Source: an uncultured Clostridia bacterium
Lineage (GTDB): Bacteria > Bacillota > Clostridia > Christensenellales > UBA1242
DNA length: 64,000 nucleotides
NCBI GenBank assembly: GCA_944349905.1
Contig: CALVNR010000001.1
Location: forward strand, 1 to 64,000
Direction of reading: 5' to 3'
The stretch's first letter is position 1. Each line of letters starts with the position of its first letter. Under the pieces are notes generated by a model. That model was not told where the DNA came from. It saw only the letters and a program-made list of their open reading frames with translations, and did no database searches. Below, piece after piece: positions 18,927 through 27,886 of the stretch. A program made the translations under genes and the position numbers.

Positions 18927-19886
18927 ATGCTAAAATTTTATATGGCATTTTTTCTTGCTTTGCTTTTGGGAATTTGCCTGTCTTTTCCTATTTTAAAAAT
19001 TTGCAAAAAATTTCATCTGTCGCAAACTATTTTGCATTATGTGGACAAGCATGCTGGTAAAAGTGGAACACCTACCATGGGTGGCTTAATTTTTATTTTT
19101 GCAATAATTTTTTCTTCTTTGTTTTTTCTTCAAGGAGAAATATTGAATTCTGTTTTAGCACTTGCAACTATGTTTGGTTATGGCTTGCTTGGTTTTTTAG
19201 ATGATTTTATCAAAATAAAGTTTCATAAAAACGAAGGATTAAGACCTTATCAAAAAATCGTTGGACAAGTCGGACTTGCTTTAATTTTTGCAATTTATAC
19301 TTTTCTAAATGTCGGTGGCAAGTTGGAATTTTTTGGACTATCTTTTGATATTGGTTTTTTTATTATCCCTTTTGTTGTTTTCTTTTTTGTTGCTGTTACA
19401 AATTCGGTAAATCTTATTGATGGCTTAGATGGACTTGCTGGTGGTGTAAATAGCATTTATTTTTTATTTTTTGGTTTAATATTAATTTTACTTGGATTTG
19501 AACAATATGCTTTAATTTGTTTTGCTACCGTTGGAGCTCTCCTTGCTTTTTTAATCGTAAATTGTTTTCCTGCAAAAATATTTATGGGTGATACAGGCTC
19601 ACTTGCACTTGGTGGGCTTATGGCTTCAATCGCAGCGTTATCTTCAACAGAACTTTTGATGCCTATTATAGGACTAGTTTTTGTTATTACCGTAATTTCA
19701 GATATTTTGCAAGTTCTTCATTTTAAAAGAACTCACAAACGAATTTTTCTTATGGCACCACTTCATCATCATTTTGAGAAGAAAGGTGTGCATGAAAATA
19801 GAATTGTCTTAGTATATATATTAATAACATTAGTGCTTGGCTTATCTGTATTGTTAGGTTATATGGCACTTGCAGGAGTTATATAA
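18927..19886 (+). CDS. mraY: phospho-MurNAc-pentapeptide transferase
   Basis: MraY transfers phospho-MurNAc-pentapeptide to undecaprenyl phosphate, forming lipid I in the membrane. The 319-aa polytopic protein shows SGTPTMGGLIF, FLDDFIK, the conserved NLIDGLDGLAGG and the HHHFEKKG motif near the C-terminus. Ribosome site AGGAGGG. It is separated from murD by a single nucleotide. Confidence 0.97.
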   Translation: MLKFYMAFFLALLLGICLSFPILKICKKFHLSQTILHYVDKHAGKSGTPTMGGLIFIFAIIFSSLFFLQGEILNSVLALATMFGYGLLGFLDDFIKIKFHKNEGLRPYQKIVGQVGLALIFAIYTFLNVGGKLEFFGLSFDIGFFIIPFVVFFFVAVTNSVNLIDGLDGLAGGVNSIYFLFFGLILILLGFEQYALICFATVGALLAFLIVNCFPAKIFMGDTGSLALGGLMASIAALSSTELLMPIIGLVFVITVISDILQVLHFKRTHKRIFLMAPLHHHFEKKGVHENRIVLVYILITLVLGLSVLLGYMALAGVI

Positions 19887-19887
19887 T

Positions 19888-21198
19888 ATGTTTAGATTAA
19901 GGGGAAAAAATGTTTTAGTTTACGGTCTTGCCACAAGTGGTCAATCTGCTTGCAAATTGTTGCACGATAAGGGCGCTTGCGTAAGTATGTATGATGACGA
20001 AAACAAATTTTCCTCTTTTTATTCTTTTGAAAAAAATCCAACAATAAAAAAATTTGATTTGGTTGTTGTTAGTCCGGGAGTAAAAGTTTTAGGCAATAAA
20101 CTTATTGCGTATTTTTTGATAAACAAAATTCCAATTATAAGTGAACTTGACCTTGGTTTTTTATTTTGCAAGGGAAAGGTTATAGGTATTACTGGGACTA
20201 ATGGTAAAACAACTGTTACATCACTTGTTGGTGAAATATTTAAAAAAGCAAAAAAAGAGACATTTGTTTGTGGCAATATTGGTTTGCCTATATCTAGTAT
20301 TGCTTTAAAAACTACAAAAAAAAGTTTTAATATTTGCGAGGTGAGCAATTTTCAATTGGAGCTTTCAAGATATTTTGCTTGCGATATTGCTTGTATTTTA
20401 AATCTAGCACCAGACCATTTGGATAGACATGGTAGTTTTGAAGAATACTTGTCTATTAAGAAAAAAATTTTAACCAAAAAGAAAAGCCAAAAGGTTGTTT
20501 TAAATTTTGATGACGAAATCACAAGGGAAGTATTATTTAGTAGAAAAATATTATATTTCTCTAAAAAATTGTTAAATAAAGGAGTTTTTATTAAAAATAA
20601 TGCTATTTATTACAATAAAATAAAAATAATTTCATGTAATGATATTCCTCTGTTTGGCGAAAAAAATCTAGAAAATGTTTTGGCAGCAGTTTCTATTGCC
20701 TGTTTGTATAAGATTAAGCCAAACGTAATAAAGAGTGCAATAATAAATTTCAAAGCACCTTCTCATCGTTTGGAATATTTAGGGCAAGTTAATGGAGCAG
20801 ATGTTTTTGATGATTCAAAAGCAACAAATATTTCTGCTACTGTTTGTGCAGTTGAATCTCTTGGCGGAACAAAAATAACATTGCTTATTGGTGGACAAAA
20901 CAAAGACTTTCAATTTGATGAAATATTTTCAAAAGGCTATGACTTTGAAAAAGTTTTGTGTTTTGGAAGTTGTGGACAACAAGTGTTTGACTGTGCAAGT
21001 AAATATGGTTATAATGCTATGATTTTCCCAAGTATGAAAAATGCAACATATTATGCAAAAGAAAATGCTAGAAAAGGACAAAAAATTTTGCTTGCTCCTG
21101 CTTGTGCAAGTTTTGATGAGTTTTCTTCATATGCCGTTAGAGGAGAAGTTTTCAAGGAGATAATGTTTGGTGTCTACGACAAAATTGAAATGCAATAA
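19888..21198 (+). CDS. murD: UDP-MurNAc-L-alanine--D-glutamate ligase
   Basis: MurD adds D-Glu to UDP-MurNAc-L-Ala. The 436-aa protein has an N-terminal Rossmann-like domain (VLVYGLATSGQSA), P-loop GITGTNGKTTVTS, LAPDHLDRHGS, and HRLEYLG and FDDSKATN in the last domain. The ATG at 19888 follows CAGGAG. An in-frame TTG at 19870 overlaps mraY and is less likely. The 3' end overlaps ftsW by 32 nt. Confidence 0.96.
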   Translation: MFRLRGKNVLVYGLATSGQSACKLLHDKGACVSMYDDENKFSSFYSFEKNPTIKKFDLVVVSPGVKVLGNKLIAYFLINKIPIISELDLGFLFCKGKVIGITGTNGKTTVTSLVGEIFKKAKKETFVCGNIGLPISSIALKTTKKSFNICEVSNFQLELSRYFACDIACILNLAPDHLDRHGSFEEYLSIKKKILTKKKSQKVVLNFDDEITREVLFSRKILYFSKKLLNKGVFIKNNAIYYNKIKIISCNDIPLFGEKNLENVLAAVSIACLYKIKPNVIKSAIINFKAPSHRLEYLGQVNGADVFDDSKATNISATVCAVESLGGTKITLLIGGQNKDFQFDEIFSKGYDFEKVLCFGSCGQQVFDCASKYGYNAMIFPSMKNATYYAKENARKGQKILLAPACASFDEFSSYAVRGEVFKEIMFGVYDKIEMQ

Positions 21199-22309
21199 AA
21201 ATATAATAGTTATTGTTTTGCTTGTGCTAATTTTAGTAGGCTTTGGTTGTCTTATGGTTTATAGCGCAAGTTTTTATAGTGCAGAGTATCATTACGAAAA
21301 TAAATATTTTTTTCTTTTTAAACAAATTTTTGGCGTAATTTTAGGCATTGTTGCTATGTTCTTTTTCAGTTTTGTTGATTATCATTTATTAAAAAAATAC
21401 AAGTACTGGATAGTTGCAATTTCTATTATCTTGCTTGTTTTAGTTTTTGTTCCTGGGCTTGGTATGGAAAGTTATGGCGCAAAACGCTGGATTTCTCTTT
21501 TTGGTTTTTCAATACAGCCATCTGAAATAGCAAAATTTGCACTTGTTATTTTTATTGCAGGTTTTTTAAGCGAAAATCATGAAAAAGCAAAAACATTAAA
21601 AGGTCTTTTTCCTGTATTAATTGTTGCGGGGGTTATTTGTCTTTTAACTATGCTTGAACCTAGCATGAGCGTTACTATGTGCATTGGCTTTGTAACTCTT
21701 TTTATGTTGATAATAGGAGGTATGAGCAAAAAACATACTTTAATGTTTTCAATGCCTGCTGCCGCAATTGTCCCACTATTGATAGTTTTGGAACCTTATA
21801 GATTAAAAAGACTTATGGCTTTTATTGACCCTTGGGCATCTCCACAGGGTGAAGGTTTTCAACTTATTCAATCGTTATATTCTCTTGGAAGTGGAGGTTG
21901 GTTTGGCGTTGGACTTTTTAATTCAAGACAAAAATACCTTTTTTTGCCTTTTGCCGAATCTGATTTTATACTTTCCATCATAGGAGAAGAAATAGGATTT
22001 TTTGGTGTTTGTGTACTAATGTGTGTGTGTTTTGCGTTAATTTTCAAGTTAATTCAAATTGCTCTTAACGCCAAAGATAGATTTGGAGCTATGCTTGCTT
22101 GTGGCGTTGCATTTATAATAGGAATACAAACATTATTAAATATAGCAGTTGTAACAGGTTCAATTCCTCCGACAGGCTTGCCACTTCCTTTTATTTCAAG
22201 TGGTGGGACTTCTGTATCTGTGTTTATGGCAGGTATTGGTGTTTGCTTAAATGTATTAAAGCAAAGTCAAGGACAAGATTATAAAATAATTAAAAAAAAA
22301 TTAAAATAA
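21167..22309 (+). CDS. ftsW: SEDS glycosyltransferase FtsW/SpoVE
   Basis: This polytopic SEDS-family protein (about 380 aa, around ten helices) polymerises lipid II with a partner PBP during division or sporulation. Family motifs: GAKRWISLFGFSIQPSEIAKF, EPYRLKRLMAFIDPW, GEEIGFFG and TGLPLPFISSGGTS. It starts inside murD at a TTG (21167) or GTG (21170), 7 or 10 nt behind AAGGAG, so translation is coupled. Its position after murD fits SpoVE of Bacillus as well as FtsW; sequence alone does not decide. Confidence 0.93.
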   Translation: MVSTTKLKCNKNIIVIVLLVLILVGFGCLMVYSASFYSAEYHYENKYFFLFKQIFGVILGIVAMFFFSFVDYHLLKKYKYWIVAISIILLVLVFVPGLGMESYGAKRWISLFGFSIQPSEIAKFALVIFIAGFLSENHEKAKTLKGLFPVLIVAGVICLLTMLEPSMSVTMCIGFVTLFMLIIGGMSKKHTLMFSMPAAAIVPLLIVLEPYRLKRLMAFIDPWASPQGEGFQLIQSLYSLGSGGWFGVGLFNSRQKYLFLPFAESDFILSIIGEEIGFFGVCVLMCVCFALIFKLIQIALNAKDRFGAMLACGVAFIIGIQTLLNIAVVTGSIPPTGLPLPFISSGGTSVSVFMAGIGVCLNVLKQSQGQDYKIIKKKLK

Positions 22310-22377
22310 TTTAAATTTTGATTTAAATAAATAAGTTGATTTTTCTGTAATTTTATTTAATTTTAAATATTTCAATA

Positions 22378-22406
22378 TTGACTTTTGTTATGCCTTATGT
22401 TAATAT
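22378..22406 (+). promoter_or_regulatory. sigma-A promoter before the unknown dcw gene
   Basis: TTGACT (22378-22383), 17 bp, TAATAT (22401-22406). The ribosome site GAGGTG follows, before the ATG at 22422. Confidence 0.7.
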
Positions 22407-22421
22407 TCATTTGAGGTGTTT

Positions 22422-22952
22422 ATGAAAGAACAAAAATTGAATTTTATTGATGAAGAAATTGAAAGAATTAAAAACAAATTTGACAAAAAACAAATTAGGC
22501 AAGATAAATATGATTTTACTATTCGTCGTTTGGCTTGCTTGAAAAAATTGTGTTTATTAAACAATGTAGAAACAACAGTAGAAAATGGTCTTTCGTTATT
22601 ACTTTCAGGTGCAGATTTGAAAGAAGCAATGAAAAATGAAAAGGCAAGTGTAGTTTCTCAAAACAGCGATTATTTTAACTTAGATTTAAATACAGGATAT
22701 TATGTAAAGCGATATAATTATAATAACGACCAAAAAAATATTTTTAGAGCTTTACAATTTTGCGGTACAAGACTTTTTAAAGTGAGTGAATATTTTTATT
22801 TTCCAAAAATTTTAAAATTTGACCCTTCACAAGTAAAAATGGAAATTGAAAATAAAGAGAAGTATCCTAATGGTCTTGAAAGTTCATTTTTTGGTACTAT
22901 GGGAATTAAAATAAAACAGCAACAAAAAAGCGATGAAGAAACAGAGAAATAA
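22422..22952 (+). CDS. hypothetical protein, 176 aa, in the murG position
   Basis: I do not recognise this protein. It is soluble and charged, starting with a helical, possibly coiled-coil segment (LNFIDEEIERIKNKFDKKQIRQ) followed by a Leu/Cys-rich helix. A Tyr/Asn-rich middle contains DYFNLDLNTGYYVKRYNYNN. It ends in a Gln/Glu/Lys-rich tail. It has its own strong promoter and its own terminator, so it is an independent unit placed between ftsW and murA, where many Firmicutes carry murG. It bears no resemblance to MurG (no GGS/GT28 motifs, half the length). A role in division or wall synthesis is guessed only from position. Confidence 0.65.
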   Translation: MKEQKLNFIDEEIERIKNKFDKKQIRQDKYDFTIRRLACLKKLCLLNNVETTVENGLSLLLSGADLKEAMKNEKASVVSQNSDYFNLDLNTGYYVKRYNYNNDQKNIFRALQFCGTRLFKVSEYFYFPKILKFDPSQVKMEIENKEKYPNGLESSFFGTMGIKIKQQQKSDEETEK

Positions 22953-22977
22953 ACAGGTATTATGCCTGTTTTTTTTA
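22952..22977 (+). terminator. terminator before murA
   Basis: AAACAGG and CCTGTTT pair around TATTATG, followed by a T run. Confidence 0.8.
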
Positions 22978-23009
22978 GCACATTAATTGATATTTTCATA
23001 TATTTATAT

Positions 23010-24260
23010 ATGGATAAATTTTTTATTAATGGTGGGAATAAACTTTTTGGTGAAATAAAAATGGATTGCGCCAAAAATGCTGTTTTGCCAATTTTGGCTG
23101 GCTCAATTTTGGTTGAAGGTGTAGTTTGTTTAAAAGATGTTCCAATTTATAAAGATGTGCTATCAATGATTGAAATTTTAAAAAATCTTGGAGCTGATGT
23201 AAAATGGGTAGGTAAAAATTTGTATATAGACTCGTTTAACATCTGCAAAAATGAAATTTCACATCAACTTGCATCTCCTGTTCGTTCTTCAATCTTTACG
23301 CTTGGTCCAATTCTTTCAAGGCTTGGAAAGGCAAAAGTCGCATATCCTGGTGGTTGTAATATTGGGTTAAGGCCAATAGATATACATTTGTTTGGACTTA
23401 GAGAATTGGGCTGTAATATAAATGAAAAAAATGGTTATATATACGCCCAAAAATCTAAGAGAAAAGCAAATGCAGTATCATTAAGATTTCCTAGTGTCGG
23501 AGCAACAGAAAATATTATGATGTTTGCTTGTCTTTTTGACGGCGAAACAAAAATTTATAATCCTGCGAAAGAGCCCGAAATTGTAGACCTTGCAAAATTT
23601 TTAAATAAATGTGGTGCTAAAATTAAAGGTGCTGGAAGTGATTTAATTGTAATTAATGGCGTGAAAAAGTTAAACGGAGTAGATTACAAACCTATATACG
23701 ACAGAATAGAATGTGGGACTTTTTTGATAGCAGGAGCAATGACAGGTGGCGAAATTGTTTTAAAAAATTGTAATTATAATCACAATCAAGTTTTAATTGA
23801 AAAATTAAAAAAAAGTGGTTGTAAAATTTTTTGCGATAAAAACAAAATAGCATTAAAATCTTCAAAAAATTTGGCTAGTTATGGGACGGTAGAAACAGAA
23901 GTATATCCAGGTTTTCCAACAGATTTGCAATCTCAAATGGTTTCGCTTGCAACAATATGCAAAGGGACCAGTTTTATTTTTGAAAATCTATTTGAATCAA
24001 GGTTTAACTTTGTGGGAGAGTTAATAAAAATGGGTTGTGATATAAAGTGCAAGTCGTCTGTATGCATTGTTAATGGCAAAAATAAAATTTTTGGTGCAGA
24101 TGTTGTTGCTACTGATTTAAGGGGTGGTGCAAGTTTGATACTTGCAGGGTTGGTAGCAGAAGGTTATACAACAATTTCAAATATAGAGCTTGTTGACAGA
24201 GGATATTTTGCAATAGAAAACAAACTTTCTACTCTAGGGGCGGATATAAAAAGAATATAA
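23010..24260 (+). CDS. murA: UDP-GlcNAc 1-carboxyvinyltransferase MurA
   Basis: MurA performs the first committed peptidoglycan step, adding enolpyruvate from PEP to UDP-GlcNAc. The 416-aa enzyme begins MDKFFINGGNKLFGEIKMDCAKNA (conserved Lys and Asn in KMDCAKNA). The active-site loop YPGGCNIGLRPIDIH keeps the Cys that fosfomycin targets. The C-terminal half has FPTDLQSQM and TDLRGGASLILAGLVAEG. The start is placed at 23010, matching the family N-terminus. No Shine-Dalgarno is visible, and only a weak TATATT (22999-23004) precedes it, so the leader may be very short or absent. Confidence 0.94.
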   Translation: MDKFFINGGNKLFGEIKMDCAKNAVLPILAGSILVEGVVCLKDVPIYKDVLSMIEILKNLGADVKWVGKNLYIDSFNICKNEISHQLASPVRSSIFTLGPILSRLGKAKVAYPGGCNIGLRPIDIHLFGLRELGCNINEKNGYIYAQKSKRKANAVSLRFPSVGATENIMMFACLFDGETKIYNPAKEPEIVDLAKFLNKCGAKIKGAGSDLIVINGVKKLNGVDYKPIYDRIECGTFLIAGAMTGGEIVLKNCNYNHNQVLIEKLKKSGCKIFCDKNKIALKSSKNLASYGTVETEVYPGFPTDLQSQMVSLATICKGTSFIFENLFESRFNFVGELIKMGCDIKCKSSVCIVNGKNKIFGADVVATDLRGGASLILAGLVAEGYTTISNIELVDRGYFAIENKLSTLGADIKRI

Positions 24261-24283
24261 TTGTTTAAATTTGCTTAAAAACC

Positions 24284-24312
24284 TTGTAATTAAATTTTAA
24301 ATGGGTTAAAAT
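24284..24312 (+). promoter_or_regulatory. leaderless promoter of ftsQ
   Basis: TTGTAA (24284-24289), 17 bp, TAAAAT (24307-24312), then only 7 nt to the ATG at 24320. No ribosome site lies between. The expected transcription start falls at or beside the start codon. Confidence 0.6.
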
Positions 24313-24319
24313 GTAGTTG

Positions 24320-25192
24320 ATGAGTAAAAAAACAAAGAAAATAATAATCTCTTTAACTACAATTTTTCTTTTTGTGGGGATAATTTTAATATTGTCTTTC
24401 ACAGTTTTTTCTTTGAAAAATGTAGAAATTAATTTTAAAACTAGTCATGCACAAATTTCGCAAACAGATGAAGAGATTATTAAGCAAGGTGATTTTGGAT
24501 ATGGACATAGTGTCTTTTTTCATAGCAAGAAGAAGTATATTGAGAATATAGAAAAATCTAATCCATATATAGAAGTAATTAATATTGAAACAGTTTTTCC
24601 TTCTACTTTCGTAGTTCATATAGCACAAAGGCAAGAAGTTTATGCTATTGAAAATGGGGTAAATTATTTTATAACAGACCAAAATTTAAAAATATTGAAA
24701 ATTGAAAATGATTTTGCATCTAGTCAAAATAATTCTATATTGTTAAAAGGGTTAAAAATTGTTGAAAAAGATTATAAAGTAGGAGACTTTATCCAACAAG
24801 AAAATTATGTTGATGTATATTCTGCGTTATTTAATTGTAATAGAACTTTGGCAGAGCAAAAATCTTTAATTAAGTCTATAAATTTGCAAACTGAGTATGA
24901 CGAAAAGTTAGATAAAGATTTACTTGCTTGCAATTTACATTTATACGGTGGACAAACTGTTCAAATAAAAAATGCTAGTTATGGGTTAAAATACAAACTA
25001 AATATGTTTTTGTCTGTTTATTCTCAACTTTATTCTTTGGTTGGACAAAAAATCAATCCTAATGACCAGCAAGATAATTCAGTTTGGACGGAAGATATTT
25101 TAAACAATTGCATTATACTTATTAATAATTATTATAACTATACACAGCATGGAGAAGATGAATGCTATTTTAATATTCTTTTGCCAAATTAG
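24320..25192 (+). CDS. ftsQ: FtsQ/DivIB-type division protein
   Basis: This 290-aa protein has a short Lys-rich cytoplasmic start and one transmembrane helix (about residues 9-31). A POTRA-like extracellular domain (VFSLKNVEINFK to FPSTFVVHIAQRQEVYAIEN) follows, then a beta domain. This is the FtsQ/DivIB plan: a bitopic divisome scaffold. Position between murA and ftsA agrees. No Shine-Dalgarno; see the promoter entry. The C-terminal third (after about 230) is Asn/Tyr-rich and not typical, so identity rests on topology, the POTRA pattern and gene order. Confidence 0.78.
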   Translation: MSKKTKKIIISLTTIFLFVGIILILSFTVFSLKNVEINFKTSHAQISQTDEEIIKQGDFGYGHSVFFHSKKKYIENIEKSNPYIEVINIETVFPSTFVVHIAQRQEVYAIENGVNYFITDQNLKILKIENDFASSQNNSILLKGLKIVEKDYKVGDFIQQENYVDVYSALFNCNRTLAEQKSLIKSINLQTEYDEKLDKDLLACNLHLYGGQTVQIKNASYGLKYKLNMFLSVYSQLYSLVGQKINPNDQQDNSVWTEDILNNCIILINNYYNYTQHGEDECYFNILLPN

Positions 25193-25227
25193 TATAGTTA
25201 GAGATTTAAAATTTAGACAACATTTTA

Positions 25228-25256
25228 TTGACTTTATTTACAAGATATAATAAAAT
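25228..25256 (+). promoter_or_regulatory. sigma-A promoter of ftsA
   Basis: TTGACT (25228-25233), 17 bp, TAAAAT (25251-25256). A TATAAT overlaps at 25246-25251 but would leave a 12-bp spacer. The start codon follows at 25305. Confidence 0.6.
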
Positions 25257-25304
25257 ATTGTTATAAATGCAAATATGTGCATATTTGGGTGGATATGGTG
25301 AATT

Positions 25305-26420
25305 ATGAAAAAAGATAAGGTTTTGGTTTTTGAGTTTGGTTCTTCCACCATCAGGGCAATGCTTGCTGGGAGAGGATTAAATGGAACATTTGTAATCAAG
25401 GCACAAAAAGAAATTGGCTATGATGGTTTTTATGAAGGTAAGTTTTTAGAACCTGAAAAAATTAATACAATAATTTCGCAAATTGTTGCAGAGTTTGATT
25501 GTGTAGAAAAAGGCAATGGAAAAATTTATATTGGAGTTCCTGCTGAATTTTCTTCTGTCAGTTCTTGCACAGTTTCATTAAATCTTGGAAACCGTAGAAA
25601 AATTAAGCAATCTGACATTGACCAGATTTTTTACATGGCAAGCGAAAAGGCAAAAGATAAAAATGTTGAAATTTTGTCTGTAAATCCATTATCTTACATA
25701 TTAGATGACGGCAGATTTTCTTTTTCTCCAATAGGAGAAATTGCAAATTCTATAAATGCAAGTTTATCTATAATTTATGCAAACAAAACTTTTATTGATC
25801 TATTAAACAAATATGTATCTTTAAACAACTTTGATAGCGTTGAATATATTTCAGAACCTTTGGCTCAAGCTTTGTTTGTTGTGGATAAGACTGATAGAGA
25901 AGAACTTGCTCTTCTTATTGATGTTGGAGATTTAACAACAAGTGCCTGCTTTGTAAAAGGGGAAGGGCTAAATAATCTTGCAAGTTTTTCTCGTGGAGGT
26001 GGTTTTATTACAAACGACCTTGCCGAAGCATTTGAACTTTCTATGACAGAAGCAGAAAGGTTGAAAAGTCAAATTGTTTTATCTTTAAAGGGTAAATCTA
26101 ATGATTTTTATGAACTTGTTACTGATTTTGGTAAAGTTATTAAAATTCCTTTAAATACAGCTAATGAAATTGTTGCTTATAGAATTGACGAAATAGCAGA
26201 GGCTGTTTCAAAATGTAGTCAAATGTTTTCTAATAGTTATATAAACTATTTGCCTGTATATCTTACAGGGGCTGGATTAAGCAAAATTAAAGGTGGAAGA
26301 GATTATCTTGCAAAGTGCTTGGGTAGAAATGTAAAATATGGCGTTCCTCCAATACCTGCAAAAGATAAACCTGAGTATGCGTCTATTTATTCGCTTGTAA
26401 ATTTTGCACTTAACCTATAA
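25305..26420 (+). CDS. ftsA: FtsA-like actin-fold division protein, short form
   Basis: FtsA tethers FtsZ to the membrane. This 371-aa protein has the actin/Hsp70 nucleotide fold: VLVFEFGSSTIRAM (phosphate 1), an FtsA-like 1C region (about 80-150), LALLIDVGDLTTSACFVKG (phosphate 2), SRGGGFITNDLA and PVYLTGAGLSKIKGG (adenosine). It ends right after the fold (YASIYSLVNFALNL). The usual linker and C-terminal amphipathic membrane-targeting helix of FtsA (family length about 410-440 aa) are absent. Gene order (ftsQ before, ftsZ after) supports FtsA; a PilM-like relative is the alternative. Confidence 0.82.
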   Translation: MKKDKVLVFEFGSSTIRAMLAGRGLNGTFVIKAQKEIGYDGFYEGKFLEPEKINTIISQIVAEFDCVEKGNGKIYIGVPAEFSSVSSCTVSLNLGNRRKIKQSDIDQIFYMASEKAKDKNVEILSVNPLSYILDDGRFSFSPIGEIANSINASLSIIYANKTFIDLLNKYVSLNNFDSVEYISEPLAQALFVVDKTDREELALLIDVGDLTTSACFVKGEGLNNLASFSRGGGFITNDLAEAFELSMTEAERLKSQIVLSLKGKSNDFYELVTDFGKVIKIPLNTANEIVAYRIDEIAEAVSKCSQMFSNSYINYLPVYLTGAGLSKIKGGRDYLAKCLGRNVKYGVPPIPAKDKPEYASIYSLVNFALNL

Positions 26421-26496
26421 AAAACATTTAAAAATGCATAAATTACAAAAAAAATGAAAATTTATACATTTTGTTGAAAAAAATTAATTAAAAATA

Positions 26497-26525
26497 TTGC
26501 AAAATTTAAAAAAAAGTATTAAAAT
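26497..26525 (+). promoter_or_regulatory. sigma-A promoter of ftsZ
   Basis: TTGCAA (26497-26502), 17 bp, TAAAAT (26520-26525), then AAAGGAG and the ATG at 26555. Confidence 0.65.
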
Positions 26526-26554
26526 AGTCATGAGATATTCAAAAGGAGTTAAAT

Positions 26555-27751
26555 ATGGATAACAATATGTTGAGAACTGCTGTTGCAAAAATTAAAGTAG
26601 TCGGTGTCGGAGGCGGTGGAAACAACGCTGTAAACAGAATGATTGATGCAGGTGTTTCATCTGCTGAATTTGTTGCTGTTAACACAGACAAACAATCACT
26701 CTTGGTTAGTAAAGCCGAAACAAGACTTCAAATTGGTGAAAGATTGACTGGTGGCCTTGGTGCTGGTGCAAAACCTGAAATTGGTCAAAAAGCCGCAGAA
26801 GAAAGTAAAGCTTCTATTACTGATATGCTCAAAGGAACAAACATGGTATTTATTACTGCTGGTATGGGTGGTGGAACTGGAACTGGAGCTGCGCCTGTTA
26901 TTGCTCAAATCGCAAAAGAACTTGGCATTTTGACTGTTGCAGTTATAACAAAACCATTTGCTTTTGAAGGACCTATTAGAGCTAAAAATGCAGAAGAAGG
27001 TCTTGAAAATTTAAGAAAATATGTTGATTCTTTGGTTGTTATTCCAAACGAAAAACTTTTGCAAATAGTTCCAAAGAAAACTCCACTTTCAGAATCATTT
27101 AGATTTGCTGATGATGTTCTTAGACAAGGAGTGCAAGGTATTTCTGATCTTATTGTTTATCCAGGACTTATCAACCTTGACTTTGCTGATGTTACTACAA
27201 TCATGAAAGGTAAAGGCCTTGCTCATATGGGGATTGGTTATGGCTCTGGTGACAATAAAGCACTTGATGCAGTAAAACAAGCAGTTGCATCTCCACTTCT
27301 TGAAACTACTATTGAAGGAGCAACAGGACTTCTTATTAATATTAAAGGTGGAAATGACTTGACACAAGATGATGTAAACGAAGCAGCAAGTCTTGTTAGA
27401 GAAGTTGTTGATAGTTCTTGCAACATTATTTTGGGAACTAGTATTGATGAAAATATGCATGATGAAGTAGAAATAACTTTGATTGCTACTGGTTTTAAAA
27501 ATCCACAAGAAGAAGAAAAGAAAGAAAGCGTGATGGATAGTGCTCGTTCTATTGGAAATATGGGACAAAAACCTGAAATGCCATCTGCAAGAAGTATTTT
27601 CTCAGGTTACATACAAAAAGAAAAAGAAGAACAGATGGCAAAACCAAATGTTTCTCTTGAAAGAGCAAATGAGGACAAAACTTCTTCAAGACTTGATATT
27701 TCTTCAAATGTTCCACCATGGATTGAAAAACTTAGAAAAAATAGAAAATAA
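26555..27751 (+). CDS. ftsZ: cell division GTPase FtsZ
   Basis: FtsZ is the tubulin-like GTPase that forms the Z ring. The 398-aa protein begins [17 protein letters not shown], carries the tubulin signature [13 protein letters not shown] near residue 110, and has [14 protein letters not shown] at the T7-loop region. The globular part ends near 320, followed by a charged linker of about 55 residues and a C-terminal peptide [14 protein letters not shown], the docking site for FtsA/SepF-type partners. Codon use (CTT, GCT) suggests high expression. It has its own promoter and terminator. Confidence 0.98.
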   Translation: MDNNMLRTAVAKIKVVGVGGGGNNAVNRMIDAGVSSAEFVAVNTDKQSLLVSKAETRLQIGERLTGGLGAGAKPEIGQKAAEESKASITDMLKGTNMVFITAGMGGGTGTGAAPVIAQIAKELGILTVAVITKPFAFEGPIRAKNAEEGLENLRKYVDSLVVIPNEKLLQIVPKKTPLSESFRFADDVLRQGVQGISDLIVYPGLINLDFADVTTIMKGKGLAHMGIGYGSGDNKALDAVKQAVASPLLETTIEGATGLLINIKGGNDLTQDDVNEAASLVREVVDSSCNIILGTSIDENMHDEVEITLIATGFKNPQEEEKKESVMDSARSIGNMGQKPEMPSARSIFSGYIQKEKEEQMAKPNVSLERANEDKTSSRLDISSNVPPWIEKLRKNRK

Positions 27752-27778
27752 AAAGATAGATATTTCTATCTTTTTTTT
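27751..27778 (+). terminator. terminator of ftsZ
   Basis: AAAAGATAGA and TCTATCTTTT pair around TATT, followed by T residues. Confidence 0.85.
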
Positions 27779-27811
27779 GTTTGTTTATTTGACAAGACAA
27801 AAAATTAAATT

Positions 27812-27852
27812 AAAAACGCAAATTCGCTATTTTTCAAGTTTGCGTTTTTTTT
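27812..27852 (+). terminator. second hairpin between ftsZ and spoIIGA
   Basis: AAACGCAAA and TTTGCGTTT pair across a 17-nt loop and run into T residues. This is a back-up terminator for ftsZ read-through, insulating the sporulation operon. Confidence 0.65.
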
Positions 27853-27886
27853 ATTATAGTTTATTATTTAAAAAAAAGGGGAATAA

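Noticed and set aside
22984..23009. Leaderless promoter for murA
   Set aside because: There is no ribosome site and a TATATT lies 5 nt before the ATG, but no -35 at 16-18 bp spacing; left out of the leaderless set.
27788..27800. Spo0A-box-like TTTGACA upstream of spoIIGA
   Set aside because: One mismatch from the inverted 0A box, but it lies before the second ftsZ hairpin and is not placed properly relative to any -10 of spoIIGA.
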